DNA of 64,000 bases from JAGQSZ01 sp049647585 (GCA_049647585.1 JBARXY010000004.1:186001-250000), one strand, 5' to 3'. Shown: positions 1 to 8,734, numbered from the stretch's first letter. The notes: generated by a model from the sequence alone, not told the origin. Numbers and translations are program-made.

Positions 1-17
1 ATCATGAAGAAGGCGTC

Positions 18-45
18 GAGCTCTGCGCCGGTTGGCGCGGAGCTC
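18..45 (-). terminator. Hairpin downstream of the pirin gene
   Basis: An inverted repeat with 6-bp outer arms (GAGCTC) and 5-bp inner arms (GCGCC/GGCGC), one internal T/G mismatch and a 4-base loop lies about 30 bases past the pirin stop on the minus strand. No clear T-tract follows, so terminator function is inferred from position and stem strength. Confidence 0.4.
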
Positions 46-75
46 TCGCCGTCAGGGTCGGTGACCTCTAGTTGC

Positions 76-951
76 TCATGGTGACGCCTCGTTGACCTCG
101 GAGCGCATAGCGCTCGCGCGCGGAAATGCGCCGCGCCGAAATTCGGCGAAGTACTCGGCAAGCTCGGCCTCGGACCCGGCGACGAACGGGCCCCGCGCAG
201 CGAGCGCCGTGTCTTGCCGTTCACCGGCGTACAACAGAACACGGGCCGGGACATCGTCGGTGCGGATCTTGACCACATCGGTCGCTTCGTTCGACCCGCG
301 GTCCAACCAGCCCACCTGGCCAGCGACCACTGCCACAGGCGGATCGCCGGCCGACACGGCGCCCTCGAGAACGAAGAGAAAGCCGTTGTAGGAGGATGGG
401 AGCTCCTGTTCGAACGTGGAGTTCGCCTGCAGCCGAACGTCGAGCAGCGTGATCGGAACCGCATTGATGGTCTCGGCCGAGAGGCCACCGGAGCGCCCGC
501 TGTAGAGGCGCGCTTCCACGCCGGGCTCCCGGCGGACGGGCATACGGTCCTGGGCCAGGAGTTGCACCCGCGGCGCAATGTGTCGCTGGTTCTCGGGGAG
601 GACGACCCACAGCTGGAGCAAGCGCATGCCCTCGGACACCACGGCCTGCTCCGAATGAACGATGCCGCCGCCGGCCGTCATCCATTCGACGTCGCCTTCG
701 CCGACCTTGCCGCCCAGGTCCTCCATCGAGCCCTTCAGCATGAAGGTCACGGTCTCGATCCCCGCATGGGGGTGCTCGCCGCCGAAGTGGCCGGCGTCGC
801 TGATGCGATCGTCCATCATCAAGAAGAAGGGATCTGTCGCTTCAAAATCGCTGGGCGGAATCACCGCGGCGGCCGTGTGGGCCGGCCCGTCAAAACCCGG
901 ACCGGCCGGAGGAACGGTGATGACGCGGCTGATATTGCGAAGCAGTGACAT
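76..951 (-). CDS. Pirin family protein (bicupin)
   Basis: This 291-residue protein is a pirin-type bicupin. The N-terminal cupin carries HPHAG-I-E-T (about residues 60-67) and a GGG-I-VHSE segment (about 95-101), which supply the usual metal-binding His and Glu residues. The second cupin (about 165-260) is weaker, as is normal for pirins. Family members act as redox-sensing cofactors or quercetin-2,3-dioxygenases; the substrate cannot be told here. Length is typical and the ATG start sits after a GGAGCC-like site. It is first of three minus-strand genes with DoxX and an LLM oxidoreductase upstream, a grouping suggestive of small-molecule or oxidative-stress metabolism. Confidence 0.9.
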   Translation of the reverse strand: MSLLRNISRVITVPPAGPGFDGPAHTAAAVIPPSDFEATDPFFLMMDDRISDAGHFGGEHPHAGIETVTFMLKGSMEDLGGKVGEGDVEWMTAGGGIVHSEQAVVSEGMRLLQLWVVLPENQRHIAPRVQLLAQDRMPVRREPGVEARLYSGRSGGLSAETINAVPITLLDVRLQANSTFEQELPSSYNGFLFVLEGAVSAGDPPVAVVAGQVGWLDRGSNEATDVVKIRTDDVPARVLLYAGERQDTALAARGPFVAGSEAELAEYFAEFRRGAFPRASAMRSEVNEASP

Positions 952-1081
952 GGTCGGCTCCTTGTGGGTTGGCGTGAAAGTGCTGTGCAGCGCGGAATAG
1001 ATCGTTCGGCGTCGTCAGATTTGTCCATGCGGCGCGGTGGTCATGGGTACTTGCGTCCTAGTGGTCAGTAGCCGTTCACGC

Positions 1082-1435
1082 TCAGGTGCTCAGCAGTCGG
1101 AGGACGAGGGCAGCGATGGACAGAGCTAGCGGCAGCATCGGGCCGCCTATGCCCTTGGTGTCGCCGACACGGATGTGGCTGATGATGGCGCCGAGGAAGT
1201 AGACCGTCAGGCCGATCGCGGCGGCGATGCCGATCGGTGCGATCCAGAGTCCGATGATCAGCCCGGCGGCGGCGGCGAGTTCCAGCCCTGCGAGGACCGG
1301 GAACATGTTGAGGGGGACGCCGACGGTGCCGTGGATTCCCTCGACGACCTTGTCGTTCTTCTGGAGCTTCATGGCGGCGGACATGGTGACCATGAGTGCT
1401 AGCAGGATGCTGACGATGACAGTTGCGATGAACAT
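1082..1435 (-). CDS. DoxX family membrane protein
   Basis: A 117-residue protein with four hydrophobic segments: an N-terminal helix (about 2-20), one around 45-65, one around 70-88, and a C-terminal one (about 97-114). The spacing and the short charged stretch K-L-Q-K-N after helix 1 are typical of small DoxX/DoxD-like proteins. These are membrane proteins often encoded beside oxidoreductases. The ATG at 1435 follows a good AGGAGA ribosome site; a longer in-frame upstream extension lacks one. It lies between the pirin and LLM genes, same strand, with about 120-130 bp gaps, so a shared transcript is possible but not shown. Confidence 0.85.
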   Translation of the reverse strand: MFIATVIVSILLALMVTMSAAMKLQKNDKVVEGIHGTVGVPLNMFPVLAGLELAAAAGLIIGLWIAPIGIAAAIGLTVYFLGAIISHIRVGDTKGIGGPMLPLALSIAALVLRLLST

Positions 1436-1554
1436 TGGGTTCTCCTGGTGGGGGATCTTGGGTGGGTGGACGGTGCTGACAGCGGTCAGCCCCACGGCGG
1501 GTGGCGTGAGCTGCAGTTCGCAGCTCTGGCAGTCATCGGTCCGGGCGGCGCAGG

Positions 1555-2619
1555 TCAGTCGGAGCTGGCGTTCGGGATTCGGGCCGCCGCCGCATCGGCC
1601 CGGATGCGGGGGCCGGCCTCGACGCCCAGGAGCTCGATGCCGTGGAGCATGGCCTCGTGGGGGAGCAACACGTTCGTCATCTGGAAGGTGAGTCGGTCGA
1701 TGCCGCCGAGGACCTCGTCGACGTGCTGCGCCTTGGCCACCACTGCGTCTGGGTCACCGATCAGGTACGCCCCGCCGGGTCCGCTCGCGGCCTCGTACTC
1801 GGCCTTGCTCGGCGGGCTCCACCCGCGCTCGCGGCCGATGGTCGCCATGAGTCGGGCGTAGCCGGGCCAGGTGGCGTCGATGGCCTCCTGGGTCGTGTCG
1901 GCGAGGAAACCGAAGGCGTGGACGCCGACACGGAGTGACTCCGGGTCGTGGCCCGCCTGGCGCCCGGCCTCTCGGTAGAGGTCGACGAGCGGGCGGAACC
2001 GCTCGAACGTGCCGCCGATGATGGCGACCATGAGGGGGAGACCGAGCAGGCCGGCCCGGGCGAAGGACTCGGGGGTGCCACCGACGCCGAGCCACACGGG
2101 CAGCTGCTCCTGCACGGGGCGGGGGAACACGCCCTGCCCACTGAGGGCGGGGCGGTGCCGGCCAGACCAGGTGGGGTTGGTCTCGTCGCGGAGCTGGAGG
2201 AGGAGCTCCAGCTTCTCGGCGAAGAGACTGTCGTAGTCGGCGAGGTCGTGGCCGAACAGCGGGTACGCCTCGATCGACGAGCCCCGGCCCACCACCAGCT
2301 CGGCCCGGCCTCGTGAGAGCAGGTCGAGGGTGGCGAACTGCTGGAACACCCGCACGGGGTCATTCGCGCTGAGCACGGTGACGGCGCTGGTGAGGCGGAT
2401 CCGCTCGGTGCGGGCCGCTGCCGCGGCCAGGATCAGCGTGGGCGCCGAGTCCAGGTACTCCTTGCGGTGGTGCTCGCCGATACCGAACACGTCGACACCG
2501 GCGCGGTCGGCGGCCTCGATCTCCTCGAGGAGGTGGGCCACCCGATCGACGGCGCTGAGGGTGGTGCCAGTGGCGGGGTCCGAGACCACCGCGGCGAAGC
2601 TGTCGATGCCGATCTGCAT
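1555..2619 (-). CDS. LLM-class flavin-dependent oxidoreductase
   Basis: A 354-residue luciferase-like monooxygenase (TIM barrel). Supporting segments are GIGEHH-RKEYL near residue 45 (the common EHH of this family), L-T-SAVTVLSANDP-VR near 80, ELVVGRGS near 108, and VWLGVGGTPES near 178. Such enzymes use FMN or F420; the cofactor cannot be decided from these motifs. The ATG at 2619 is chosen because GGGAGG precedes it; an in-frame upstream codon at 2745 would extend into promoter-like sequence containing an inverted repeat. The adjacent divergent regulator remnant suggests this gene once was under TetR control. Confidence 0.88.
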   Translation of the reverse strand: MQIGIDSFAAVVSDPATGTTLSAVDRVAHLLEEIEAADRAGVDVFGIGEHHRKEYLDSAPTLILAAAAARTERIRLTSAVTVLSANDPVRVFQQFATLDLLSRGRAELVVGRGSSIEAYPLFGHDLADYDSLFAEKLELLLQLRDETNPTWSGRHRPALSGQGVFPRPVQEQLPVWLGVGGTPESFARAGLLGLPLMVAIIGGTFERFRPLVDLYREAGRQAGHDPESLRVGVHAFGFLADTTQEAIDATWPGYARLMATIGRERGWSPPSKAEYEAASGPGGAYLIGDPDAVVAKAQHVDEVLGGIDRLTFQMTNVLLPHEAMLHGIELLGVEAGPRIRADAAAARIPNASSD

Positions 2620-2640
2620 GCTGACCCTCCCGGGACAAGT

Positions 2641-2656
2641 GGTTGAAGTATCAACC
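2641..2656. promoter_or_regulatory. Inverted repeat upstream of the LLM gene (candidate operator)
   Basis: GGTTGA-AGTA-TCAACC is a perfect 6-bp inverted repeat centred about 30 bases upstream of the LLM start. A second one, ACCTTC-GGG-GAAGGT (2654-2668), overlaps its right edge. The region lies between the minus-strand oxidoreductase and a divergent TetR remnant, the usual place for a TetR operator. Binding is inferred only. Confidence 0.4.
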
Positions 2657-2799
2657 TTCGGGGAAGGTAACCAGCTCCGCAGGTACGGCATTCCCCCTGG
2701 GTGGGCCAGTCCCAACGTAGCCCGACGACGACCGCGGTCCGGCATCCGATTGGGGTGAGCGGCGGGTGTGGCGGCTGTGTTGTGATCACGGGTTCACGG

Positions 2800-3198
2800 C
2801 TGCGTTCGATCAGGTCCCCCCCGGCGGAACGGACCCTCGACCGCGCGCTCGATGAGCTCTGGCGTATCGCGACTGGTCCAGCGTACGCAGCGGTGCTCGA
2901 GGTCGTCGTCGCCGCCCGTACCGACGACGGTCTTCGGACGGTGGTCCACGGCGTGGCAGCTGGGCTGGAGAGCACGATGATCGAGCTCGTCATGCGTTTC
3001 TCGCCCGAGATCGCTGACTCCGAGACGGCTCGACGGATCGTCGACATCGCGTTCACCTTCGTGCAGGGCGCTGCGGTTTCCCGCATCGGCGGCTTCGGCC
3101 GGCCTGACGAGGTCATCGAATTCGCCAAGTCCGTCATCGGTACGAGCTGCCGAGCCCCGGCCCTCTCGCGCATCGAGACATCCCAGAAGGAACCGTGA
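2800..3198 (+). pseudogene. TetR-family regulator, C-terminal domain only
   Basis: The readable frame begins with ligand-domain sequence (L-D-ELWRIATGPAYAAVLEV-VVAARTD) that matches the C-terminal half of actinobacterial TetR regulators. No helix-turn-helix sequence precedes it: the upstream residues in frame are low-complexity and no start with a ribosome site is evident. The domain continues to a normal-looking end and its stop overlaps the next gene's GTG (GTGA), so the pair was once an operon. I read it as a 5'-deleted remnant. A functional small protein made from an internal start is possible but less likely. Confidence 0.7.
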
Positions 3199-3650
3199 CC
3201 GAGACCATGACCGAACCGGCAACGTCGGCTGCACCGATCGCGGCCGAGCTGCGCCCATCGACATCGCGTCAGATCCCCGTACGACAACTCCAGACGAACC
3301 CATCCGAGGTGACGACCGACTGGATCGTGCCCGGCGACCCGATTTTCAGCCATCTCCTGGCAACCCTGTCAGCCGTCTTCCCCAAAGGTGAGGACTTCTT
3401 CGTCGCGTCAGTTCGGCGTAACCGTGACGCTGTCGCCGAGCACTTCACGGGTCTGCTCGCCGAGGCCGTGCTCGACCACGAACCGACCCGGCACATCCTG
3501 TTCGGGCAGGAGTCGATCGAACCGCTCATGTCCTGGCACGCGCTCGAGGAACTGGAGCACAAGAACGTGGCGTTCGATGTACAGCGAAGCATGCCTCAGA
3601 TCACCGGGGCGCAGCCATGTCGGCGGCGCATCGACTCGCCATCAGGGTGA
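3195..3650 (+). pseudogene. Metal-dependent hydrolase (PF10118-like) with internal and 3' deletions
   Basis: The N-terminal part (IPVRQLQ, then FPKGEDFFVASVRRNRD) and a later part (HFTGLL-AE, then WHALEELEHKNVAFDVQ) match the PF10118 family of predicted metal-dependent hydrolases, often encoded beside TetR genes in actinobacteria. The usual middle segment, including the first metal-ligand region between the two, is missing at about 3425-3450, and family similarity stops at about 3590, leaving an unrelated tail. At 151 residues it is roughly half of normal length. The junction at about 3590 may mark the left edge of the accessory region. The GTG start overlaps the preceding stop. Confidence 0.7.
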
Positions 3651-3762
3651 CCGATCCCGACGCACCGATCAACCCATCGCACTACCGGGCTGCAGTCGGC
3701 TGCCCAATTGGTCAGTTCGGTCGTAGCGTTCGATGTCGCTTCACGGTCCTGGGCGTTCGGCG

Positions 3763-4053
3763 CTACCCGTCGGCGAACGCCGTCTGCAGGCGTGCCAGGT
3801 CGGCGGCGAGAGAGGCCGACTCCGCGGAACCCGCAAGGCGATAGGTGTCGCCGAACCATCGGGTCCAGACGTCATCGACTGCCTTCTGATCGATTGGTTG
3901 CCGGTGCAATACGAGTCTCACCAAGTCGGAGGACTCAGGGTCGTACTCATCGTCAGGCGCACCGATCTCGATCAATCCGATCGGGTCCCAAGCGTTGACC
4001 ACCTCTCGCACAGCGACGAGAGCTCGCTGGTAGGTCTCCGGGGTCTGCGCCAC
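3763..4053 (-). CDS. DUF1871-like small protein
   Basis: A 96-residue acidic protein containing VVNAWDPIGLIEIGAPDDEY-DPES near residues 18-40. The W-D-P-I-G-L ... A-P-x-D-E-Y-D pattern is what I know from DUF1871 (YugE-like) proteins, a small family of unknown function sometimes found in toxin/immunity neighbourhoods. The start is a GTG preceded by GGAGA at short spacing. It sits 70 bp upstream of the CoiA-like gene on the same strand. Function unknown. Confidence 0.65.
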   Translation of the reverse strand: MAQTPETYQRALVAVREVVNAWDPIGLIEIGAPDDEYDPESSDLVRLVLHRQPIDQKAVDDVWTRWFGDTYRLAGSAESASLAADLARLQTAFADG

Positions 4054-4123
4054 TTCTCCACCCTACGAGGCCCCTCGATCAGGCGAGCTCAGCGATGCGA
4101 GATCGATCTCGCATCGGAGGAGG

Positions 4124-5332
4124 TCACCAGCGGCGGTTGGAGCCGAACGCCATGGTTCGGCCGACGTCGCTCAGGTCTCGTCCTTCTAACCGACGGGGTG
4201 ACCCGAGACGTCCGGTGAACACTCCGGCGGACTCCCCGACAAGGCCGACGACCAAGCCGACACGCTCGGCGTGGACGTCGGTCGGCCAGGGTCGCGGGGG
4301 CCCGTCATTGACCCAGTGACCGTTCACACAGACGGTCATGTGTTGCACCGGTCGACCTCGGTCGAGAGCGCCCTCCGTGTCGTAGATGAAGTTGTCACCC
4401 TGTAGATGCCCGTTCCGGCAGTGGTGAGCCAAGTACGATCCGCCGGCCGTCACCGAGTGGGCCTCTCGGAGCTCGATGCCGTAGCTGGCGGCGATCTTGC
4501 CGACTCCTGTCAGGTCGGGGCAGCTCGCAGCGATCCGTCGAAGGTGTAGTGGAGCGTTCTCGACGATGTCGAAGATGTTCGTCGGGGTGCCGCATCGGTA
4601 GCACTTCGACACTGCGACCTCGATGGCAACTCGGCGAGTGGCCCTCGCCTGGCACGTCGGGCACGTCGGATTCGTACCGTCGTGGAAGTGCCGGGGCGAT
4701 CGGCATGGATAGCCATCGACGTCGTACATGCCGCCGCGTCCGCTCAAGGCGAGCCTGGTGGGACTGAGGAGGTGATCGGAGCTGAACCCGTCACGCAACG
4801 TTTCGAGGGTGGCCCAGTCGGGCCAGAAGGAGATGACAGGAAGCGCCATCTGGGCATAGAGGGCCCTCGCTGCCGGTTCGGGAGCGTGAGAGACGATCAC
4901 CTCGATGGCGAACAGTGGTTTGCCTTCGCCTGAACGGATCAGGATGTCGGGGCGGATCCCGTTGGCGAGTACACGGTCCCGGTCGATGACGAGGTCACGG
5001 TGCCTCGCCAGGTTCCCGACCTTGATGACGTCGCATCGTCTGCACGGTAGCTCGATCGGGTACACCCCGCCCTGTGCCGCCGCGTTTGCGATCGACTGGC
5101 AGATGATCTCGATCGCGATCTTGTGCAGCGCTGTCTCGCCGCCGCATCCGCCGCTGCCCTTGTGGGAGAAGTGAGGTCGGTTGTGATCACCATTGCGCCA
5201 CGACAACGGGGCGCCGCACCCGACGCAAGCGAGACCGGCCGGAACGTCGCCCATCTTCACGGCCTCATGCACCCACAGGAGTCCGCCAGCGTTGTCCGCG
5301 ACTGGGACCTTCAGCCCAGAGTTGCGACTCAT
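4124..5332 (-). CDS. CoiA-like protein with zinc motifs and nuclease-like core
   Basis: A 402-residue protein resembling competence protein CoiA in its N-terminal half. It has a zinc-binding C36-x2-C39, then HFSHK (54-58) and a conserved HK pair (70-71), followed by a second CxxC (97-100). A nuclease-like core follows, with GIRPDILI (125-132) and FAIEVIVSH (141-149), the latter equivalent to the E-x-K strand of PD-(D/E)xK nucleases but without the Lys. The C-terminal half adds further CxxC pairs (near 232 and 255) and a HCRNGH-like motif. CoiA acts in DNA uptake and recombination in Firmicutes; in actinobacteria its role is unknown. ATG at 5332 is preferred over an upstream one at 5392. Confidence 0.65.
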   Translation of the reverse strand: MSRNSGLKVPVADNAGGLLWVHEAVKMGDVPAGLACVGCGAPLSWRNGDHNRPHFSHKGSGGCGGETALHKIAIEIICQSIANAAAQGGVYPIELPCRRCDVIKVGNLARHRDLVIDRDRVLANGIRPDILIRSGEGKPLFAIEVIVSHAPEPAARALYAQMALPVISFWPDWATLETLRDGFSSDHLLSPTRLALSGRGGMYDVDGYPCRSPRHFHDGTNPTCPTCQARATRRVAIEVAVSKCYRCGTPTNIFDIVENAPLHLRRIAASCPDLTGVGKIAASYGIELREAHSVTAGGSYLAHHCRNGHLQGDNFIYDTEGALDRGRPVQHMTVCVNGHWVNDGPPRPWPTDVHAERVGLVVGLVGESAGVFTGRLGSPRRLEGRDLSDVGRTMAFGSNRRW

Positions 5333-5836
5333 CGAGCTTCGCCTGCGCTCACGGAACGGTCCCTTCTCCCGACTTTCACTTCTACGGAGCATACGGAGGG
5401 CGTGTGACGCTAAGAATGTAAATGTCTCCGGTGGGAGCGATGCGCGTGATGAAGGTCACGATCGAGGCCCGGACGTCTTCCAGGAGCCATGCTTCAGAGC
5501 ACTTGGTCGCCCATCTTGTGCTAGGTGTGAGTCCCGCTCCGAGGTGCCGCTTTAGTTGACGTGATTCCTCCGTCACCATTGCAGCCAGCGAACCGTCGAG
5601 CTCGGCGAGGACGCCCAAGGCAAGCTCAGCCATCCCGCGCTGCCTGCCTCGCCTTCACCCGCCCCGCTGCTCACGCTGCGAGATCAACGACAACCTCCGT
5701 CAGCTGAACCCACGGCAGACCCCACCCCCCTCCGGAAGCGGCTGAGCACGACAGGCGGTCCACCTGCCCGCAGGACGCGTCGACCATCCTTGCGGTGTGC
5801 GTGGACAGCGCGAGCACCTGTGGGAGAGCTGGAAAC
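5333..5836. other. Intergenic stretch before the RiPP cluster
   Basis: About 500 bp between the divergent CoiA-like gene and the RiPP precursor. An 83-codon minus-strand open frame (5382-5633) has no recognisable family and no strong ribosome site, so I do not call it. Promoters for both flanking genes should lie here but no consensus box stands out. Confidence 0.4.
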
Positions 5837-6109
5837 ATGATCAACGAGGTGGAACCGAGACGAACACTGCTGGGCTGGTTGGACGCCCAACAGCAGGCGG
5901 AGCTCATCCGCCCGGACGACGACATCGATGGGTCCACGGCCGACGACGATCCCATCACAAAGACGCGAGGCGAGTCGCCCGTGCAGCTGTCGGGTCCCCG
6001 ACGTGAGGGACCTGAGACGAGGAACCGTGGTGAAGCACCGGACGGGATGCGTTGGAGTGGTCAACGCAGGGAGGGTCCACTCACCCATGTCCGTGGCGAG
6101 TTCGAGTAG
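5837..6109 (+). CDS. Candidate graspetide precursor peptide with three T-x-x-R-G-E repeats
   Basis: A 90-residue peptide ending 2 bases before the ATP-grasp gene. The leader (1-38) has RRTLLGWLDAQQQAELI followed by an acidic DDDIDGSTADDD stretch. The core region carries T41KTRGE46, T61RNRGE66 and T83HVRGE88, spaced 20 and 22 residues; the last two sit in longer repeats of the form G-[PQ]-RREGP-x-T-x-x-RGE. Repeated Thr plus Glu motifs are how graspetide cores look: ATP-grasp enzymes join Thr or Lys side chains to Glu or Asp. The 5-residue Thr-Glu spacing is compatible with a side-chain macrolactone. The ATG at 5837 has a GGGAGAG site. I do not recall a named graspetide group with this motif. 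Confidence 0.75.
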   Translation: MINEVEPRRTLLGWLDAQQQAELIRPDDDIDGSTADDDPITKTRGESPVQLSGPRREGPETRNRGEAPDGMRWSGQRREGPLTHVRGEFE

Positions 6110-6111
6110 CC

Positions 6112-7050
6112 GTGAACTCGGAAATCGACGTCCTGATTGTCGCCGATAAGGGTGACCCACACGGGTCCGCAGTCGGTCGATCCCTCGACGAGCTCGACTC
6201 GACATGGCTGCGCATCAGCTACGGCGACTTGACCGAGACGTCCATCACCTGGGAGCCCGGCTCGCCGCTCGACATACGGCGAGACGATTCAGTCTGGACC
6301 GTCTCCAAGGCGACGACAGTCTGGTGGCGGCGCAGCGGCGCCGCCGATACCGGCGAACTGGGCCAGCTCGAGGCGGCGCTGTACCACGACGAGGTCCACG
6401 CGATCGTCCCGGCAGCTCTCGACTCGATCGGTGTGCGCTGGGTCGACGCGCCGGCGACGCAGTGGGCCGCTGGCCAGAAGCTCCGTCAGCTCGCGACGGC
6501 GAGCCGGCTCGGCATAAGCCACCCCGACACACTCGTCACCGGCTCGCCGGACGCCGCCAGGGACTGGGCGAACGAGCGCACCACCCCGATTGTCGCCAAG
6601 GCTGTCTCGTCCGGCTTCGGCATCGCCCCGTTCGTCGGCACCGTTCCTCCGGAGGAATTCGCCCGGGTCAAACACTGCCCGACGATGCTGCAAGAACGCG
6701 TCGACTCCACTGCCGACCTGCGAGTGGTCACGATCGGCGACCAGGCGATCTCGTGGCACAGGCCCAGGCGTCAGGGACGCGGCCAGACCGATTGGCGCCG
6801 TGTCGACCCGGCCGGGGCGGACTTCCGACACACCGAGCGACCTTCTGTCGAGGAGTCAGCCCAGTCCATCGCCGCCGCTCTCGGACTCACATTCTCCGTT
6901 CAGGACTGGCTCGAAGTTGGAGATGGCGAGGTGTTCCTCGAGGTGAACCCACAGGGGCAATGGCTCTTCCTGGCAGACGCCGAGACAACCATCGTCCCAG
7001 CCCTCGCCGCCCACCTGTACACCGGTCTGAGAGGGAGGCACGGTGACTGA
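6112..7050 (+). CDS. ATP-grasp RiPP maturase (graspetide macrocyclase type)
   Basis: A 312-residue ATP-grasp ligase starting at a GTG 2 bases after the precursor stop. Visible hallmarks of the MvdC/TgmB-type maturases are WWRR (71-74), GQKLRQLATASRLGI (121-135), an ATP-binding IVAKA Lys (K163), QERVDSTADLR (194-204) and the Mg-binding FLEVNPQGQW (275-284). The E-V-N-P-x-G-Q-W form is characteristic of RiPP-modifying ATP-grasps rather than amino-acid ligases. It would use ATP to activate Glu carboxylates of the precursor and form esters or amides. Its stop overlaps the next gene by 8 bases. No acetyltransferase or peptidase is encoded nearby. Confidence 0.85.
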   Translation: MNSEIDVLIVADKGDPHGSAVGRSLDELDSTWLRISYGDLTETSITWEPGSPLDIRRDDSVWTVSKATTVWWRRSGAADTGELGQLEAALYHDEVHAIVPAALDSIGVRWVDAPATQWAAGQKLRQLATASRLGISHPDTLVTGSPDAARDWANERTTPIVAKAVSSGFGIAPFVGTVPPEEFARVKHCPTMLQERVDSTADLRVVTIGDQAISWHRPRRQGRGQTDWRRVDPAGADFRHTERPSVEESAQSIAAALGLTFSVQDWLEVGDGEVFLEVNPQGQWLFLADAETTIVPALAAHLYTGLRGRHGD

Positions 7051-7792
7051 CGGCGCGGAACCATCGGGTGCCCCTGATCCCACCGAGGGCGAATGGCCGT
7101 CGTGGCGCCGGCACGTCTGGGCCGATCTGCTACCTGATGCTCTGGCACCACCCCAGAGCGGTCTCAGGGCACCCGAGTACGAGCGACCCGACTGGCTCGA
7201 CAGTTCCCGGGCGCACACCGAACTCTCCCTGGGACTAGCGAAAGACCTGTTCGAACTCGCTGAAGCTCGCGCCGACCACGGCGAGGCCCGCGGCGGAAAG
7301 ATCGCACAGAGCGCACTCACGCTTCTCGCCATCGCGTTCACCGCGACCGGGTTCCTGGCCGCACGTCTCCGTGTTCTCGACGTAGACGTGTGGGTCTGGA
7401 TCACTCTGCTCCCGGCGGCGATCGCCATCGTGTCACTCTCGCTGGCGGCACTTCAGGCAATGGACGCGGAGCAACGTGTCCGCCTCTCGTTCCCCCCGCT
7501 GATCGACGACGTCGCTCAAGCTGAACCGGCAGATCAGACTGCGAAACTCGTCGAGGGATACGACCAGGCCGCCTTCCTTGCCAACTGGTGCTCAAACCGA
7601 CGACTCGACGAACTCATCCAGGCGAAGGCTTGGCTCACCCGGGGCATCATCGCTCTCATCGTCACCGGTCTAATCGTCGTCGGCGCATGGTCCGTGGCCA
7701 CACCCAATCAGGAGAGCACCCCGCGATCCCACCACCCACACGACCACGGCGACGATCGACCCGATGATCGCCAGGATCCCAGAGGCGGATGA
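7043..7792 (+). CDS. Membrane protein of the graspetide-type cluster
   Basis: A 249-residue protein with a GTG start (GGGAGG site) overlapping the ATP-grasp stop, so translation is probably coupled. About 85 soluble residues rich in charged helices (LAKDLFELAEARADHGEARG) precede two close membrane helices (about 88-108 and 115-136), a soluble segment, a third helix (about 199-219) and a His/Asp-rich tail. No ABC-transporter or protease motif is visible. Its helix-plus-paired-TM layout faintly recalls SLATT-type two-TM proteins, but I would not assign it. Export, immunity or membrane anchoring of the modified peptide are all possible. Confidence 0.75.
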   Translation: MTDGAEPSGAPDPTEGEWPSWRRHVWADLLPDALAPPQSGLRAPEYERPDWLDSSRAHTELSLGLAKDLFELAEARADHGEARGGKIAQSALTLLAIAFTATGFLAARLRVLDVDVWVWITLLPAAIAIVSLSLAALQAMDAEQRVRLSFPPLIDDVAQAEPADQTAKLVEGYDQAAFLANWCSNRRLDELIQAKAWLTRGIIALIVTGLIVVGAWSVATPNQESTPRSHHPHDHGDDRPDDRQDPRGG

Positions 7793-8734
7793 CTCGTCCG
7801 GAGCCCCCGGGTACGGATCTGGCGCGAACTCCGCAAGTGCAGACCGGCGTTCCGCCGGGCACTATCTGCGCACTCAGCCGTGGCTCGGCCTATCGGCGCG
7901 GGATAGCGCTGCGTCGAGGACGTCGTGAACCCGGGCTCCCAACGTGGCAACAACGACACGATCTCCGATTCCCCGCCGCCATCTCGACCTCGCTCTCGCG
8001 TCCACGCTATCGAGCCAGCCGACAACGAACCCGATTGGTGAGCAAGCGAATCGAACCACCCGGAGAAGCACTCGACGCGGATGACCGCTACAGCCCGAGA
8101 ACCGCCGAGAGCACCATGAGACTGGCAGCGGCCCCTGTCACCGCACCACCGAACGTCGTCGCTACCGCTGGCCCAGCGTTGATGCCGAGCTCAGGGTGGG
8201 CGGCAACGGTACGCCCGTAGGTCCACCCGAATCTCGCGCCGCCACGAGCAAACTGGACGAGCACGATCACGCCGACCAGCATCACGCCAAGCTTCGCTTC
8301 GACCCGGAATTCACAGTCGTTCCGGCGTACGCGACGAGACCACTCACAGCTGAGCCCGCAACGTGGTGCCGTTCTGTTTTCTCGAGCTCACAACTGGGTC
8401 CAACAAGAATCAGCAGCTCGGGTCAGCACCTGGGCGCCCAGGGGTCGGGCTGACTGTTCGCCGACGACGGCAGCGGTGACCACAGCGCTGGTGCCACGGT
8501 GCCTAACCCGACCCTTCCTCAGTCAACCGTTCGGAGGTGAACCATACTGAGCCGGCACGCACGCGCCACCCTGACCGACCGGCTGCCTCATTGGCGGGCG
8601 TGCCTGTCGCATGCTCACGTCGGCACCAAGACCTGGTTTTGCGCTGCTGCCGTACACCTCTGATGTTCTGCGACCTCCGATCATCGGCGAGCACGCCTGC
8701 CGAGGCAGGCCAGTTCAGATCATCACCGGCCCGT
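7793..8734. other. 940-bp gap with at most one tiny membrane ORF
   Basis: No convincing gene lies here. The best candidate is a 64-codon minus-strand frame at 8088-8282 whose product has two hydrophobic segments (MLVGVIVLVQF at the start and GAAASLMVLSAVLGL at the end), but its ribosome site is weak. Other open frames are arginine- and serine-rich in the way of shadow frames in GC-rich DNA. Confidence 0.35.
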
